This document shows, piece by piece, positions 7,413-15,430 of a stretch of 36,333 nt of DNA; within the stretch, counting starts at the first letter, position 1, and each line of letters begins with the position of its first letter. The stretch covers positions 1 through 36,333 of the forward strand of contig NZ_VTRV01000008.1 in the NCBI RefSeq assembly GCF_008274655.1. The letters run 5' to 3'. The notes beneath the pieces were generated by a model. It saw only the letters and a list, made by a program, of their open reading frames with translations, did no database searches and was not told the DNA's origin. The translations under genes were made by a program, and so were the position numbers. The stretch is from Cognatilysobacter lacus (lineage in GTDB: Bacteria; Pseudomonadota; Gammaproteobacteria; Xanthomonadales; Xanthomonadaceae).

Positions 7413-8336
7413 TTAGTAAATTTCCGCGACGCAGCACCGAAGCGATCCACCGGCCGCTTCGATCGCGTCGATGTCCACACTTTGCACGCAAAACCCGGCC
7501 TGCGCGAGCCCGCGGCGCGTGGCCGGATGCAGTGCCGCGTCGGCGCGCGCGCTCATCCATACACAGCCGCTGTCGAGCGCGATCGAGTTCGCCGCGAAGG
7601 CCGCAGCCTCGTCCGGGTCCAGCGCGAACGCGTGCGGCGCGTACAGGCTCGCGATCGCTTCGGCGTCCACGGCGTCGCAGAAGCCCTTCGGCGCGTACAG
7701 CATGGCGCGACCGCCGAGCACCGCCAGCACGACGTTGGTGTGGTATTCGCCGGGCGCCAGGTCGAACACGAACGTGGCGCGCAGGCCGAACGCTTCATGC
7801 ATCCGGCGCGCGCCATCCTCGTCGCACCGCTCCGACAGGCCGGCAAAGCCGAGCCCGCGCGCGCGGTCGATCACCAGCGCGCCGGTCAGTTCGCACGGAC
7901 TGGTCTGCGTCGACAGGTCGACCGTCTCATAACCGAGCACGTCGGCGAAGAAGCGGCGGATGTCCTCGCGCCCGGTCTCGCGCTGGCGCACCTCGTGCCG
8001 CATGCGGCCGATGACCAGCCTGCCGCGGCCGTCGACGCGCGCGGTGGCGAACGCGTTGTTGGGGAACGTCGCGTCGGGCGTGGCCGGGTCCCCCGGGAAC
8101 GCGACGACCGGGAAACTCGCGGCGAGCGCGCGGTGCAGGCGGCGATGCGCCGCGAGCGCCGCCGCGACGTCGTAAGCCGTGGCATCCGCCATGTAGCGGT
8201 TGTCTTCGGCCGACTGTTCGGCGCGTGCAAAGCCTTCGGGCGTCACGAGGAACGCGGCGCGCGCAGTGGCGGGGCCGAAGTCAGGCGCGCAGGCAGCCGC
8301 GATCAGCAGGAAGCGCGCGCGATCGCGCGTGATCAT
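7413..8336 (-). CDS. Arginine deiminase-related (CtlX-type) amidinohydrolase
   Basis: This 307-residue protein has the pentein fold of guanidine-modifying enzymes. Motifs include FPNNAF (91-96), the catalytic His199 in EYHTN and the catalytic Cys301 in GGSLRCC near the C-terminus, in the arrangement of the arginine-deiminase/dimethylargininase-like 'CtlX' group. It probably hydrolyses the guanidino group of arginine or a related compound in the cytosol. The ATG at 8336 overlaps the dusA stop as ATGA and no later ATG or GTG precedes the conserved core. Translational coupling therefore supports this start, although the first 25 residues are atypically hydrophobic for the family. Confidence 0.8.
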   Translation of the reverse strand: MITRDRARFLLIAAACAPDFGPATARAAFLVTPEGFARAEQSAEDNRYMADATAYDVAAALAAHRRLHRALAASFPVVAFPGDPATPDATFPNNAFATARVDGRGRLVIGRMRHEVRQRETGREDIRRFFADVLGYETVDLSTQTSPCELTGALVIDRARGLGFAGLSERCDEDGARRMHEAFGLRATFVFDLAPGEYHTNVVLAVLGGRAMLYAPKGFCDAVDAEAIASLYAPHAFALDPDEAAAFAANSIALDSGCVWMSARADAALHPATRRGLAQAGFCVQSVDIDAIEAAGGSLRCCVAEIY

Positions 8337-9367
8337 GCCGATTGCCTGACATGGCCCGGGCGCGTGCAGTCCAGCGCGGCCTCGATGAGTTCCACGTCAG
8401 CGCCGGCGCGATGCGAGCCTTCGCTCAGCACCTGCCGGAACGCACGACCGCCGCGCTCGCCGAGAAACAGCCCGAGGATGTGCCGGGTGATGTGCTTCAG
8501 CGGCACGCCCTGCTCGAGCTGATGCTGAACGTAGGGAAGGTAGTCGCGAAGCAGCGCCTCGCGCGTGCGTACCGGCCGGCCGGAGAGGCGTGCATCCAGC
8601 ACGTGCAGCACGAAGGGGTCGTGGTACGCCGCGCGGCCGAGCATTACGCCATCGACATGCGCCAGATGCGCGACCGCCGGCTCCACCGCCGCGATCCCGC
8701 CATTGAGCAAGACCGTCAGCGCCGGCCTCTCGCGCTTGAGGCGATAGCCCCATTCATACCGCAACGGCGGCACCTCGCGGTTTTCCTTCGGCGACAGGCC
8801 CTTGAGCCATGCGTTGCGCGCGTGCACCACGAACGTGTGGCACCCCGCGGCCGCGACCGCATCGACGAAGCCGAGGAACGTGTCGAAGTCGTCGTCATCG
8901 TCGACGCCCAGCCGGCATTTGACCGTAACGCGAACATCCGGCCGCCCGCCGTTACGCACCGCTTCGACCATCGCCGCGACGCAGTCCGCCACCAGCGCTG
9001 GCTCGCGCATCAGGCAGGCCCCGAAGCGGCCCGCCTGGACCCGGTCCGACGGGCATCCGCAGTTCAGGTTGACCTCGTCGTAGCCCCATTCGGCGCCGAT
9101 GCGGGCGGCTTCAGCAAGCAGCGCGGGCTCGCTACCCCCGAGTTGCAGCGCAACCGGATGCTCGCAGGCATCCATCGCCAGCAGCTTCCCCCGGTCGCCA
9201 CGGATCACCGCGTTCGCGTGGACCATCTCCGTATAGAGCAGCGCTGAAGGCGCAAGTACCCGGTGGAAGACACGGCAGTGCGTGTCGGTCCAGTCCATCA
9301 TGGGGGCTACGGAGAGGCGCGCCGGGTCGGCCTTCGTGCGAACCTCATCGGGGGGCGAAACGGACAT
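8333..9367 (-). CDS. dusA: tRNA-dihydrouridine synthase A
   Basis: This 344-residue flavoenzyme reduces uridines at D-loop positions 20/20a of tRNAs using NADPH. It has the TIM-barrel start LSVAPMMDWTDTHCR (18-32), the catalytic Cys in NLNCGCPSDRVQ (100-111), RVTVKCRLGVDD and the FMN-phosphate-binding segment VDGVMLGRAAYHDP. This set separates DusA from DusB and DusC. It is the first gene of a two-gene unit, overlapping the CtlX-like gene by four bases. A TACAAT element lies 27 bases before its ATG. Confidence 0.92.
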   Translation of the reverse strand: MSVSPPDEVRTKADPARLSVAPMMDWTDTHCRVFHRVLAPSALLYTEMVHANAVIRGDRGKLLAMDACEHPVALQLGGSEPALLAEAARIGAEWGYDEVNLNCGCPSDRVQAGRFGACLMREPALVADCVAAMVEAVRNGGRPDVRVTVKCRLGVDDDDDFDTFLGFVDAVAAAGCHTFVVHARNAWLKGLSPKENREVPPLRYEWGYRLKRERPALTVLLNGGIAAVEPAVAHLAHVDGVMLGRAAYHDPFVLHVLDARLSGRPVRTREALLRDYLPYVQHQLEQGVPLKHITRHILGLFLGERGGRAFRQVLSEGSHRAGADVELIEAALDCTRPGHVRQSA

Positions 9368-9702
9368 CGGGGGCCCTGCGCATGCGGACGGCCATTGTAG
9401 TGCGCAGGCAGCACGCAGCGGCCGGGCGAGTGGCGCAACCCGTCTACCGGTCCATCAGATTCGCAAGACCCCGCTTCCACGGTACGCTGGCAATAGCAGT
9501 AGATGCTTCGCTCAAGGTGAGCCGAGTTGCAGCTTCAGTGCCCCAGACAGTCGACGGCGCGTAACAGGAACGTTCGAATCAAGCTGTGCTGCGCGCGACT
9601 GCGCCCACGCGCAAACCGCCGCTTCGATTGACCCGATGACTCTCGGTGATCTTGTCGACAAGCTTGTGCAGGCCCCTCGTGCATCGTCGCCAGATTCGAG
9701 CA
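9368..9702. other. 335-base intergenic region after the secretion operon
   Basis: This gap separates the end of the T4SS operon from dusA, both leftward. It holds a perfect 12-base palindrome CTTGTCGACAAG (9651-9662) and, next to dusA, a candidate -10 box. A 63-residue frame (9703 to 9512) begins with TAATG at the DUF4189 stop, but its codon use is poor and I do not call it a gene. No intrinsic terminator with a T tract was found. GC content is lower here than in the flanking core genes. Confidence 0.5.
9394..9399 (-). promoter_or_regulatory. Candidate -10 element of dusA
   Basis: TACAAT on the minus strand (plus-strand ATTGTA) lies 27 bases upstream of the dusA ATG, placing a start site near 9387 and leaving a leader of about 20 bases with a weak AGGG ribosome site. 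No good -35 is seen. Confidence 0.3.
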
Positions 9703-10218
9703 TTAGCGCTGAAACGAGCGGAAATACGGGAGTTCACAGTGAGTGTAGACAACGTCACAGTCACCGCCGCCGTTGCTCGTGCAGAAGTTCAACGCCCGCT
9801 TGGAGGCTTCCGGGAGATCGGGTCCGGAGCTGACCCCGATCCTGTGCCCCAAATTCTTCGGCCACGCGATTGCAGCACATTGGTTGACGTAACTAATGGA
9901 CAGTTCGCAGTGTTCGCCCCCGAGCGAGGCGCACTTTCGAAGAGCCGTTGAGTTTGCGCCATTACTGGACGCCGCATTGACGCTGGTGCCAACCGCTCCT
10001 GTTGGACCGTCGATAGCGATCGCTCCCCACGTGTAGATCCATTCGCCCGCAGGAACGTAATTTATTCGCGGCGGTAGGGACGGCTCGGCTACTGGCGACG
10101 GCCCGCACTGCGGGCTTCCGGGATTGACGCCAACTGGACAAGCCGTCTGTGCCACCGCTGTACTCGCGCTCACGGAGACAACGAAGAGCGCAGCAGCCGC
10201 TTTTGAACGGAACATCAT
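9703..10218 (-). CDS. Secreted DUF4189 protein at the end of the T4SS operon
   Basis: This 171-residue protein has a signal peptide (MMFRSKAAAALFVVSVSAST) that probably ends near AVA-Q. The mature part has the DUF4189 pattern: WGAIAID, then ALRKCASLGGEHC, NQCAAIAWP and CDVVYTHCELP. Eight cysteines in the mature region suggest disulfides in the periplasm. The DUF's function is unknown. The first ATG overlaps the virB6 stop; GGAGG is better spaced for the second ATG at 10215. The location ties it to the secretion system. A periplasmic accessory or immunity role is possible but is only inference. It has lower GC than the core genes. Confidence 0.85.
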   Translation of the reverse strand: MMFRSKAAAALFVVSVSASTAVAQTACPVGVNPGSPQCGPSPVAEPSLPPRINYVPAGEWIYTWGAIAIDGPTGAVGTSVNAASSNGANSTALRKCASLGGEHCELSISYVNQCAAIAWPKNLGHRIGVSSGPDLPEASKRALNFCTSNGGGDCDVVYTHCELPYFRSFQR

Positions 10219-11318
10219 GGACCTCCGGCAGCTCTTCTGGTGGTCGCGGGTGATTTTGGCACGTCTTCAAACAACGGCCTCTGGCCCGCCGTGGGATGGA
10301 TGAAACCAGCGTCGGAGCGCGTCGCTTGAGCAGGTGACGAAGAGTAGGAAACGTTTTGAGCGGGCCCGGTGCCAGGGGGGTAGCCCGGCTGGGGACGCGC
10401 GGCACTTCCGAAGACGTTGTACGGGCTGAACTGGCCTAATGTGCCCTGAAAGAAGTTGGCCGCCATGGGCGGAGCGGTAACGATCAAGGTCGTCAGGATC
10501 AGCCCTAAACCTCCCTGCTGCATGGCTTGACTCGTCATTCCGTCGTTGAAGTTCGCGCCTACGAGTCCCCCGATCAACGCCGCGCCCCAGAACGAGCTCG
10601 CGACCCGCACCACCATCTCCAACGCGATCGAAACCATGGCGCTTAGAACCGCCATCGAAAACATTGTTCCTATGCCGTAGTAGAGCCACCGTCCGAACAA
10701 CGGTTTGGTCTGGTCGAACAGCAGGCAAAGAATGAATAACGGACCCAGCCCGATAAACAGGGCGATCGCGACTTCATTCAGCAACAGCATCGTGCCGCCG
10801 ACGATCGCCGGGCCTCCGGTACCGAAGCCGACCATGTAAAGCGCGCGCGTCTTCTCGGCGTCCAGACTCGGATCACCGGCTACATCCAGCACGTCAACGC
10901 TGGACAGTGCCACTTGCATCCATGCCAGATTCCGGTCGATGGCGTCTTCTGGCGACGAATCCGAGCCGGTCACGACCTGGTTGATCTCCTTCTTGACGTC
11001 TTCTGTCACCAGCTTGTCGAGATTGGTGCCGAACATAGCCATCGACGTCGCTACGCTCAAGATGAGCGTGGCCTTCAGCGAATTCATGACCAGGGCCATC
11101 ATCGAATCGCGTGACTGCCCCGTCACGATTCGAAAGCCCTGCACGAGAATCCACAGGGTGAGCAGCGTGAGCGCGATCATTCCGACCCAGCTCATTGCCC
11201 GACCCATCAGCTCGATGCCGAACTTCTGAATTTCCTCGCGCAGGTAGCTAAGGATCAGCCGGAAGAACACGAAGTCCCCCATCGAATCCACGCGCGGCAC
11301 CAACCAGCTGATCCCCAT
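10215..11318 (-). CDS. virB6: VirB6, inner-membrane channel subunit of the T4SS
   Basis: This 367-residue polytopic inner-membrane protein of the VirB6/TrbL family forms part of the translocation channel. Several hydrophobic segments are visible, for example WVGMIALTLLTLWILVQGF, LKATLILSVATSMAMF, VAIALFIGLGPLFILCLLF and TMFSMAVLSAMVSIAL. A Pro/Ser/Gly-rich tail of about 70 residues follows. The conserved Trp-containing segment GRWLYYGIGTMF is present. The start ATG at 11318 has a strong AGGAG/GGGGA ribosome site. It follows virB5 after 59 bases that contain two hairpins. GC in the middle of the gene drops to about 50 percent. Confidence 0.9.
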   Translation of the reverse strand: MGISWLVPRVDSMGDFVFFRLILSYLREEIQKFGIELMGRAMSWVGMIALTLLTLWILVQGFRIVTGQSRDSMMALVMNSLKATLILSVATSMAMFGTNLDKLVTEDVKKEINQVVTGSDSSPEDAIDRNLAWMQVALSSVDVLDVAGDPSLDAEKTRALYMVGFGTGGPAIVGGTMLLLNEVAIALFIGLGPLFILCLLFDQTKPLFGRWLYYGIGTMFSMAVLSAMVSIALEMVVRVASSFWGAALIGGLVGANFNDGMTSQAMQQGGLGLILTTLIVTAPPMAANFFQGTLGQFSPYNVFGSAARPQPGYPPGTGPAQNVSYSSSPAQATRSDAGFIHPTAGQRPLFEDVPKSPATTRRAAGGP

Positions 11319-11335
11319 GATTCCCCTGCTCCTGT

Positions 11336-11365
11336 CTTGCGCGCAAGCCCGGGGCGACGCCCCGG
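11336..11365 (-). other. Tandem hairpins between virB5 and virB6
   Basis: A stem CCGGGGC/GCCCCGG with a 3-base loop (11349-11365) is followed at once, in the direction of transcription, by the perfect palindrome CTTGCGCGCAAG (11336-11347), one base away. No T tract follows. It may be an intercistronic mRNA-stabilising or processing element that sets the virB6/DUF4189 level. Confidence 0.45.
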
Positions 11366-11377
11366 CGCTTCGACCGC

Positions 11378-12154
11378 TTACTTCGCCTTGAGGGCGGCTT
11401 CCAATGTGGCGGTCTTGACGAGGTCACCTATGATCGGTGCAGGCTTGCCCTTGAGCGCCTGGCGCGCGAGGTTCCTCTGCATCTCGGTCAACGTCGAGAT
11501 TAGGCGATCGCAGGATGCAACCTGATTGTCGAGGTCCTGGCCGCTCGTCGTCTGCTGGTTCTGAAGCCGTGTCGATGCTTCAGTGATCGCCGCTAGCGTG
11601 CCCTGCTCGTTGTTGGCCTGGCGCTGCGCGTTGATGTTCTGCAGGTCTTGTTTCAAGGTCGGTGCGACTTCCTTGAGATATCGGACAGTCGCGTTGTACT
11701 TCTGGTTCTGCAGCATCTGGATCTGCGCGCAGATCTTCTTCTGGTTGTCCATGATGTTGCCCTGGAAGTCCGGCACCAGCGTGCTCGACAGGCTGGACAG
11801 GCTGAAGCTGAAGCCGCCCGCTCCCCCGCACTTTTCCTGGACACCGAAATCCATCGATACGTAATCGAACGATACCGTGTTCGACAACGTCGGGTTGTGC
11901 ACCTGGCTCATGAAGTGCGCGATCTGCTGGTAGTAGTGGTCCCAGGTCGCCTTCCAGCGAGCGGCCTGCTCGTAGTAGGCGCTAGCTGCCTCGATCTGCT
12001 GCGTCAGCGTATTGATTTCCGTTGGAACGTCGATCACCGCCCACTGAGCGCGCGCATCCTTCGGCTGGAGCATCAGCGCCGATGCAAGCACCAGCGCAGC
12101 AACGAGGCCGGTGGTCTTGAAGCGGGCGCTGCCGGATACATTTTTCCTATTCAC
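11378..12154 (-). CDS. virB5: VirB5-like minor pilus protein
   Basis: This 258-residue exported protein has a signal peptide over about residues 13-36, ending in ARA-QWAV. The mature protein is largely helical and Gln-rich, with coiled-coil-like stretches (INTLTQQIEAASAYYEQAARW and later LTEMQRNLARQALKG). This is typical of VirB5/TrbJ proteins found at the pilus tip. The start is GTG at 12154, supported by AAGGAG six bases upstream. It begins 13 bases after virB4. The assignment rests on fold pattern and position in the operon, because VirB5 sequences diverge widely. Confidence 0.82.
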   Translation of the reverse strand: MNRKNVSGSARFKTTGLVAALVLASALMLQPKDARAQWAVIDVPTEINTLTQQIEAASAYYEQAARWKATWDHYYQQIAHFMSQVHNPTLSNTVSFDYVSMDFGVQEKCGGAGGFSFSLSSLSSTLVPDFQGNIMDNQKKICAQIQMLQNQKYNATVRYLKEVAPTLKQDLQNINAQRQANNEQGTLAAITEASTRLQNQQTTSGQDLDNQVASCDRLISTLTEMQRNLARQALKGKPAPIIGDLVKTATLEAALKAK

Positions 12155-12167
12155 GTTCGGCTCCTTG

Positions 12168-14645
12168 TCAGACAGCGGCTTGGGAAATTTTCTGCGGTTC
12201 GGAACGACTGGGCTTGTGCGCGGCGGCTGGCGCCCGCGAACCTTTTCGATTTTCGTAGAACAAATCCAGCCACTGCTCGGGCGTCAGACCATCCACCGGC
12301 ACCCCCCGGCGCTCGGCCTGGTGCTCCAGAACCTCATGCATGATCTCGATGTTGTCCGTGGACGCCGAGATCACCGCGAGCGCGTCGTCCATGCCGCGCA
12401 GGTTGAGCTGGCATACGCTCGATCCGTGCCCCTGCTTGACCAGGAAGCAGCGCGAGCGTTCGTCGAGGCTCACCACCACCTGGTACTCGGCGTCGGTCAG
12501 CTTCAGGCCGTCGATGTAGTCCTCGCGGCTCGCGTTCGGATTCGGCAGCAGGATCATCGTCGCCGTCTGCTCGATCAGGGCCGCAGCGATATCGCTGGCC
12601 AGCGCGTCCTCCGGGCTCTGGGTCGCGAAGATGCCCAGGCCGTTCTGCTTTCGGATCGTCTTCTGCTTGTTCTTGGCGAATTCCTTCAGGCCTCCCTTGC
12701 CGTCGAGGATCTTCCAGAACTCGTCCATGACGTAGATCAGCGGGCGGCCGTCGATGAGTGCTTCGAGGCGGTGCAGGAGGTAATTGATGACCGGAACCCG
12801 CACTTCCGGATTGTCGATGATGTCGGTGTAGTCGAAGCCGATGATGCTCGCCTTGCCCAGATCGATCGTGTCGTCAGCGTTGTCGAACACCCAGCCCAAC
12901 GAGTTGCCGGCGGTCCACTTGCGCATGCGCGCGAACAGGCCGTCGTCGCCCATGTTGGGCAGGCTCTTCTGGAAGTTGGTCATCGTGCGCAGGCGCAACG
13001 GAGAGTCGAGGATGTTCTCGACGGCTCGATACACGTCCTCTTCCTCGCGCGAGGTGTAGAGCGTCTTGCCTGCGAGCACCTTCACCAGGTCGGCGAGGAA
13101 CTGCACGTTGGCGTCGGTCCGCTCGCACTGGAACGGGTTGAAGCCGGTCGGGCGGCCGTTCTCGAGCGCGAGATAGTTGCCGCCGCAGGCCCGCACGAAG
13201 ATCTCGGCGCCCCGGTCCTTGTCGAAGAAGAAGATGGTCGGCGACGGATCGAACTTCTGCACCTGGCTGAGCAGGAAGTTGATCAGCGCGGTCTTGCCGG
13301 TGCCGGATTTGCCGATGACCATCGTGTTGGCGATCGCCTTTTCGCCCAGCGAGTTCTCGCCCGGGTGCGTCGCGTGGAAGTTGAAGTAGTAGGGCTGCCC
13401 GTTGGTCGTCTGCAGCGTGGTGACGCACTCGCCCCACGGATTGCCGTCCTTCTTGCCGGACGCGAAGTTGTGCAGCGGGGACAGCCCGAGGAAATTGAGC
13501 GAGCTGATGTTCGCCAGCCGGGTGCGGTACTTCCAGTTCGCCGGAAGCTGCGAATAGAACGACGGAACGACGGCGAGGTCTTCCTTGGTCGACACGAAGC
13601 CCGCGTTGGAGAGCTCCGCGCGAGCGGTCGCGATGTTCTGCGACAACTTCTCCTGCGACTCGGCGAACAGCGCCATCGTGAAGTGGTATTCGCCGAGCAC
13701 GAAGTTGCCGGAAGCGAGCTGGTCCATGGCATGGTCGAGCTCGATGATCTGGCTGACCGCCTTGTCGCCGGACGAGATCATCATGCCCTTGGTGCGGTCG
13801 AGCACCTTCAGCGCGTCCTGCCTGCCCATCGGGCTGAAGGAATGGGTCAGCACGTACTCGAAGTCGAGATACTTCAGCCGGTTCAGGATGCCCGGATAGG
13901 TGCCGTCGGTGTATTCCTTGATGTTGAGCAGTGCGCCGAAATGATTGTCGCCACCCGGCGCCGTGATCACGAAGTCGCCGGTTTTCGGCGAGAACATGTG
14001 GCGGCTGACCGGCAGATACGAATGCACCGGCGCGTCGAGCACGGGCACGGGCTCGTCGATGCGGTTGATCAGGTAACCGAAGAATTCCAGCGCCTCGGAG
14101 AAGACGACGCCGTTCTTGGCTTCGTACATGCCGAGCCGGTACGGGGCGTAGTCCTTGAGCACGGCTTCGATGTTGCCCGCCAGCTCCTGGATCTTGGCGA
14201 CGGCCTGGTCCTGCTCGGCCTGGAGCTGGCGCACGTCCGCGGATTTCTCGACAAACCGCTTTCCGGAGACCACCGGCCTGTAGATCAGCGTCAGGTAGAG
14301 CTCGTTCGCCATGATCTTCTGCGACGACAGCGACTCGAAGTAGGCGTCGGACAGCTCCTGGTTGAAACGCTGGCGGAAGCGGCTCTGCTGCTTGATGCGG
14401 CGCCGACGGCGGACGTCATGCACCCAGAAGGCGACGTTGACGAAATCCGGCGCACGCAGCGTCTGCAGCATGCGGTTGAACGTGTTGTGGCGATGCTCGA
14501 GGTCCCATTCCTCACGCCCCACGAAAGGCAGGCCTTCGAGGTGCCAGGTCATGAGGAAGTCGCCGCCGGTGGTCTTGACGACCGTTGGCGAGACGTGGGT
14601 CGACAGCGGGATGAATTCGCTGATGGAAGTGTCAGGCGTGAACAT
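12168..14645 (-). CDS. virB4: VirB4 ATPase of the T4SS
   Basis: This 825-residue ATPase energises pilus assembly and substrate transfer at the inner membrane. Walker A GKSGTGKT is at about 445-452 and Walker B IYVMDEFW at 638-645, followed by the Gln-containing motif FATQSPEDAL. The N-terminal half matches the CagE/TrbE/VirB4 N-terminal domain. I prefer the ATG at 14645 (MFTPDTSISEFIPL), which begins family-like sequence. An in-frame ATG at 14711 adds 22 unremarkable residues and would leave only 12 bases to virB3. Neither start has a strong ribosome site. A long antisense frame covers the gene but is an artefact. Confidence 0.95.
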   Translation of the reverse strand: MFTPDTSISEFIPLSTHVSPTVVKTTGGDFLMTWHLEGLPFVGREEWDLEHRHNTFNRMLQTLRAPDFVNVAFWVHDVRRRRRIKQQSRFRQRFNQELSDAYFESLSSQKIMANELYLTLIYRPVVSGKRFVEKSADVRQLQAEQDQAVAKIQELAGNIEAVLKDYAPYRLGMYEAKNGVVFSEALEFFGYLINRIDEPVPVLDAPVHSYLPVSRHMFSPKTGDFVITAPGGDNHFGALLNIKEYTDGTYPGILNRLKYLDFEYVLTHSFSPMGRQDALKVLDRTKGMMISSGDKAVSQIIELDHAMDQLASGNFVLGEYHFTMALFAESQEKLSQNIATARAELSNAGFVSTKEDLAVVPSFYSQLPANWKYRTRLANISSLNFLGLSPLHNFASGKKDGNPWGECVTTLQTTNGQPYYFNFHATHPGENSLGEKAIANTMVIGKSGTGKTALINFLLSQVQKFDPSPTIFFFDKDRGAEIFVRACGGNYLALENGRPTGFNPFQCERTDANVQFLADLVKVLAGKTLYTSREEEDVYRAVENILDSPLRLRTMTNFQKSLPNMGDDGLFARMRKWTAGNSLGWVFDNADDTIDLGKASIIGFDYTDIIDNPEVRVPVINYLLHRLEALIDGRPLIYVMDEFWKILDGKGGLKEFAKNKQKTIRKQNGLGIFATQSPEDALASDIAAALIEQTATMILLPNPNASREDYIDGLKLTDAEYQVVVSLDERSRCFLVKQGHGSSVCQLNLRGMDDALAVISASTDNIEIMHEVLEHQAERRGVPVDGLTPEQWLDLFYENRKGSRAPAAAHKPSRSEPQKISQAAV

Positions 14646-14723
14646 CGTCGTCGAGCGCTCGTGTGATGCGGTGCAACCAATAGGGTCGACGGCCGGCCGC
14701 GCCGTCGACATGAGGCGTTGCGG

Positions 14724-15038
14724 TCAGCGGTCGGGGTATTTCGCGCGCGGATCGCGGTAGGCGTTGGGCGTGAAGACCCACATGCCTTCATGCTGGTCGA
14801 GGTTGCGAACCTTGCGGCGAGCCTGCAGTCGCAGGCCGAGCAGGCGGAAGATCATCTCGTCCCTTCGCGCCATCTGCCGCATGACGAAGATCACCACGGG
14901 GAGCATCGCGAGCAGGAACATGTTGGTATAGAACGACAGCAGGATCACGCTGCCAGCGCCGATGAAAAACGGCACATACGGCACGCCCATGAACATGGGC
15001 GGCCGCGTGCAGCCGCGAAACAGGATGTTCTTCTGCAT
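14724..15038 (-). CDS. virB3: VirB3, small inner-membrane T4SS subunit
   Basis: This 104-residue protein has the VirB3 start LFRGCTRPPMFMGVPYVPF and two hydrophobic helices (IGAGSVILLSFY and MFLLAMLPVVIFVM). A cytoplasmic tail with Arg-rich segments ends near DPRAKYPDR. It works with VirB4 at the base of the machine. The ATG at 15038 is chosen; the longer in-frame version would need a TTG inside virB2. The gene follows virB2 by 22 bases. Confidence 0.9.
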   Translation of the reverse strand: MQKNILFRGCTRPPMFMGVPYVPFFIGAGSVILLSFYTNMFLLAMLPVVIFVMRQMARRDEMIFRLLGLRLQARRKVRNLDQHEGMWVFTPNAYRDPRAKYPDR

Positions 15039-15060
15039 GGCGTTGGCGGCTGGAAGCCGA

Positions 15061-15381
15061 TCAGGTGCCGCCAATCAGCATCTTGGCGACCTGCGCGGCC
15101 GCGCCGATCAGGAAGCCGCCGATCAGGATCGGCGCGACGTCCGCGATGCGCTTGTGCGCGAACGCGATCTGGTAGCCGGCGAAAATCACGGCGATCGTCA
15201 CCACGGAGATGGATGCGAGGTTCAGCAGGCCGTTGACGTTCTGGAAGAACTTGCTGACGCTGCTGCCGGTCTCGCTGAAGTCGCCGCCGCCGCCGGTGGC
15301 CTGCGCGAGCGCCAGGCTGGGCGCGAGCACGGCGCCGGTGAGCATCGAGGACACGGCGGACTTGAACGTCTTGGACTTCAT
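15061..15381 (-). CDS. virB2: VirB2 pilin
   Basis: This 106-residue pilin precursor starts at ATG 15381 behind a good GGAG site. The signal peptide (MKSKTFKSAVSSMLTGAVLA to ALA-Q) is followed by a Gly-rich stretch and two hydrophobic helices (ASISVVTIAVIFAGYQIAF and APILIGGFLIGAAAQVAKML) separated by the short loop AHKRIADV. This is the typical VirB2/TrbC hairpin that polymerises into the pilus. The gene lies 49 bases after virB1. Confidence 0.92.
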   Translation of the reverse strand: MKSKTFKSAVSSMLTGAVLAPSLALAQATGGGGDFSETGSSVSKFFQNVNGLLNLASISVVTIAVIFAGYQIAFAHKRIADVAPILIGGFLIGAAAQVAKMLIGGT

Positions 15382-15430
15382 GTGGAGCTCCTGGTCGTTG
15401 CGGATTACGGCGGCGTTACCGCCGGGCGGG

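Noticed and set aside
12111-14666. 851-codon open frame antisense to virB4
   Set aside because: It mirrors virB4 almost exactly. The product is Arg/Val/His/Asp-rich with no recognisable domain, as expected from the reverse frame of a GC-rich gene. VirB4 motifs are unequivocal on the other strand.
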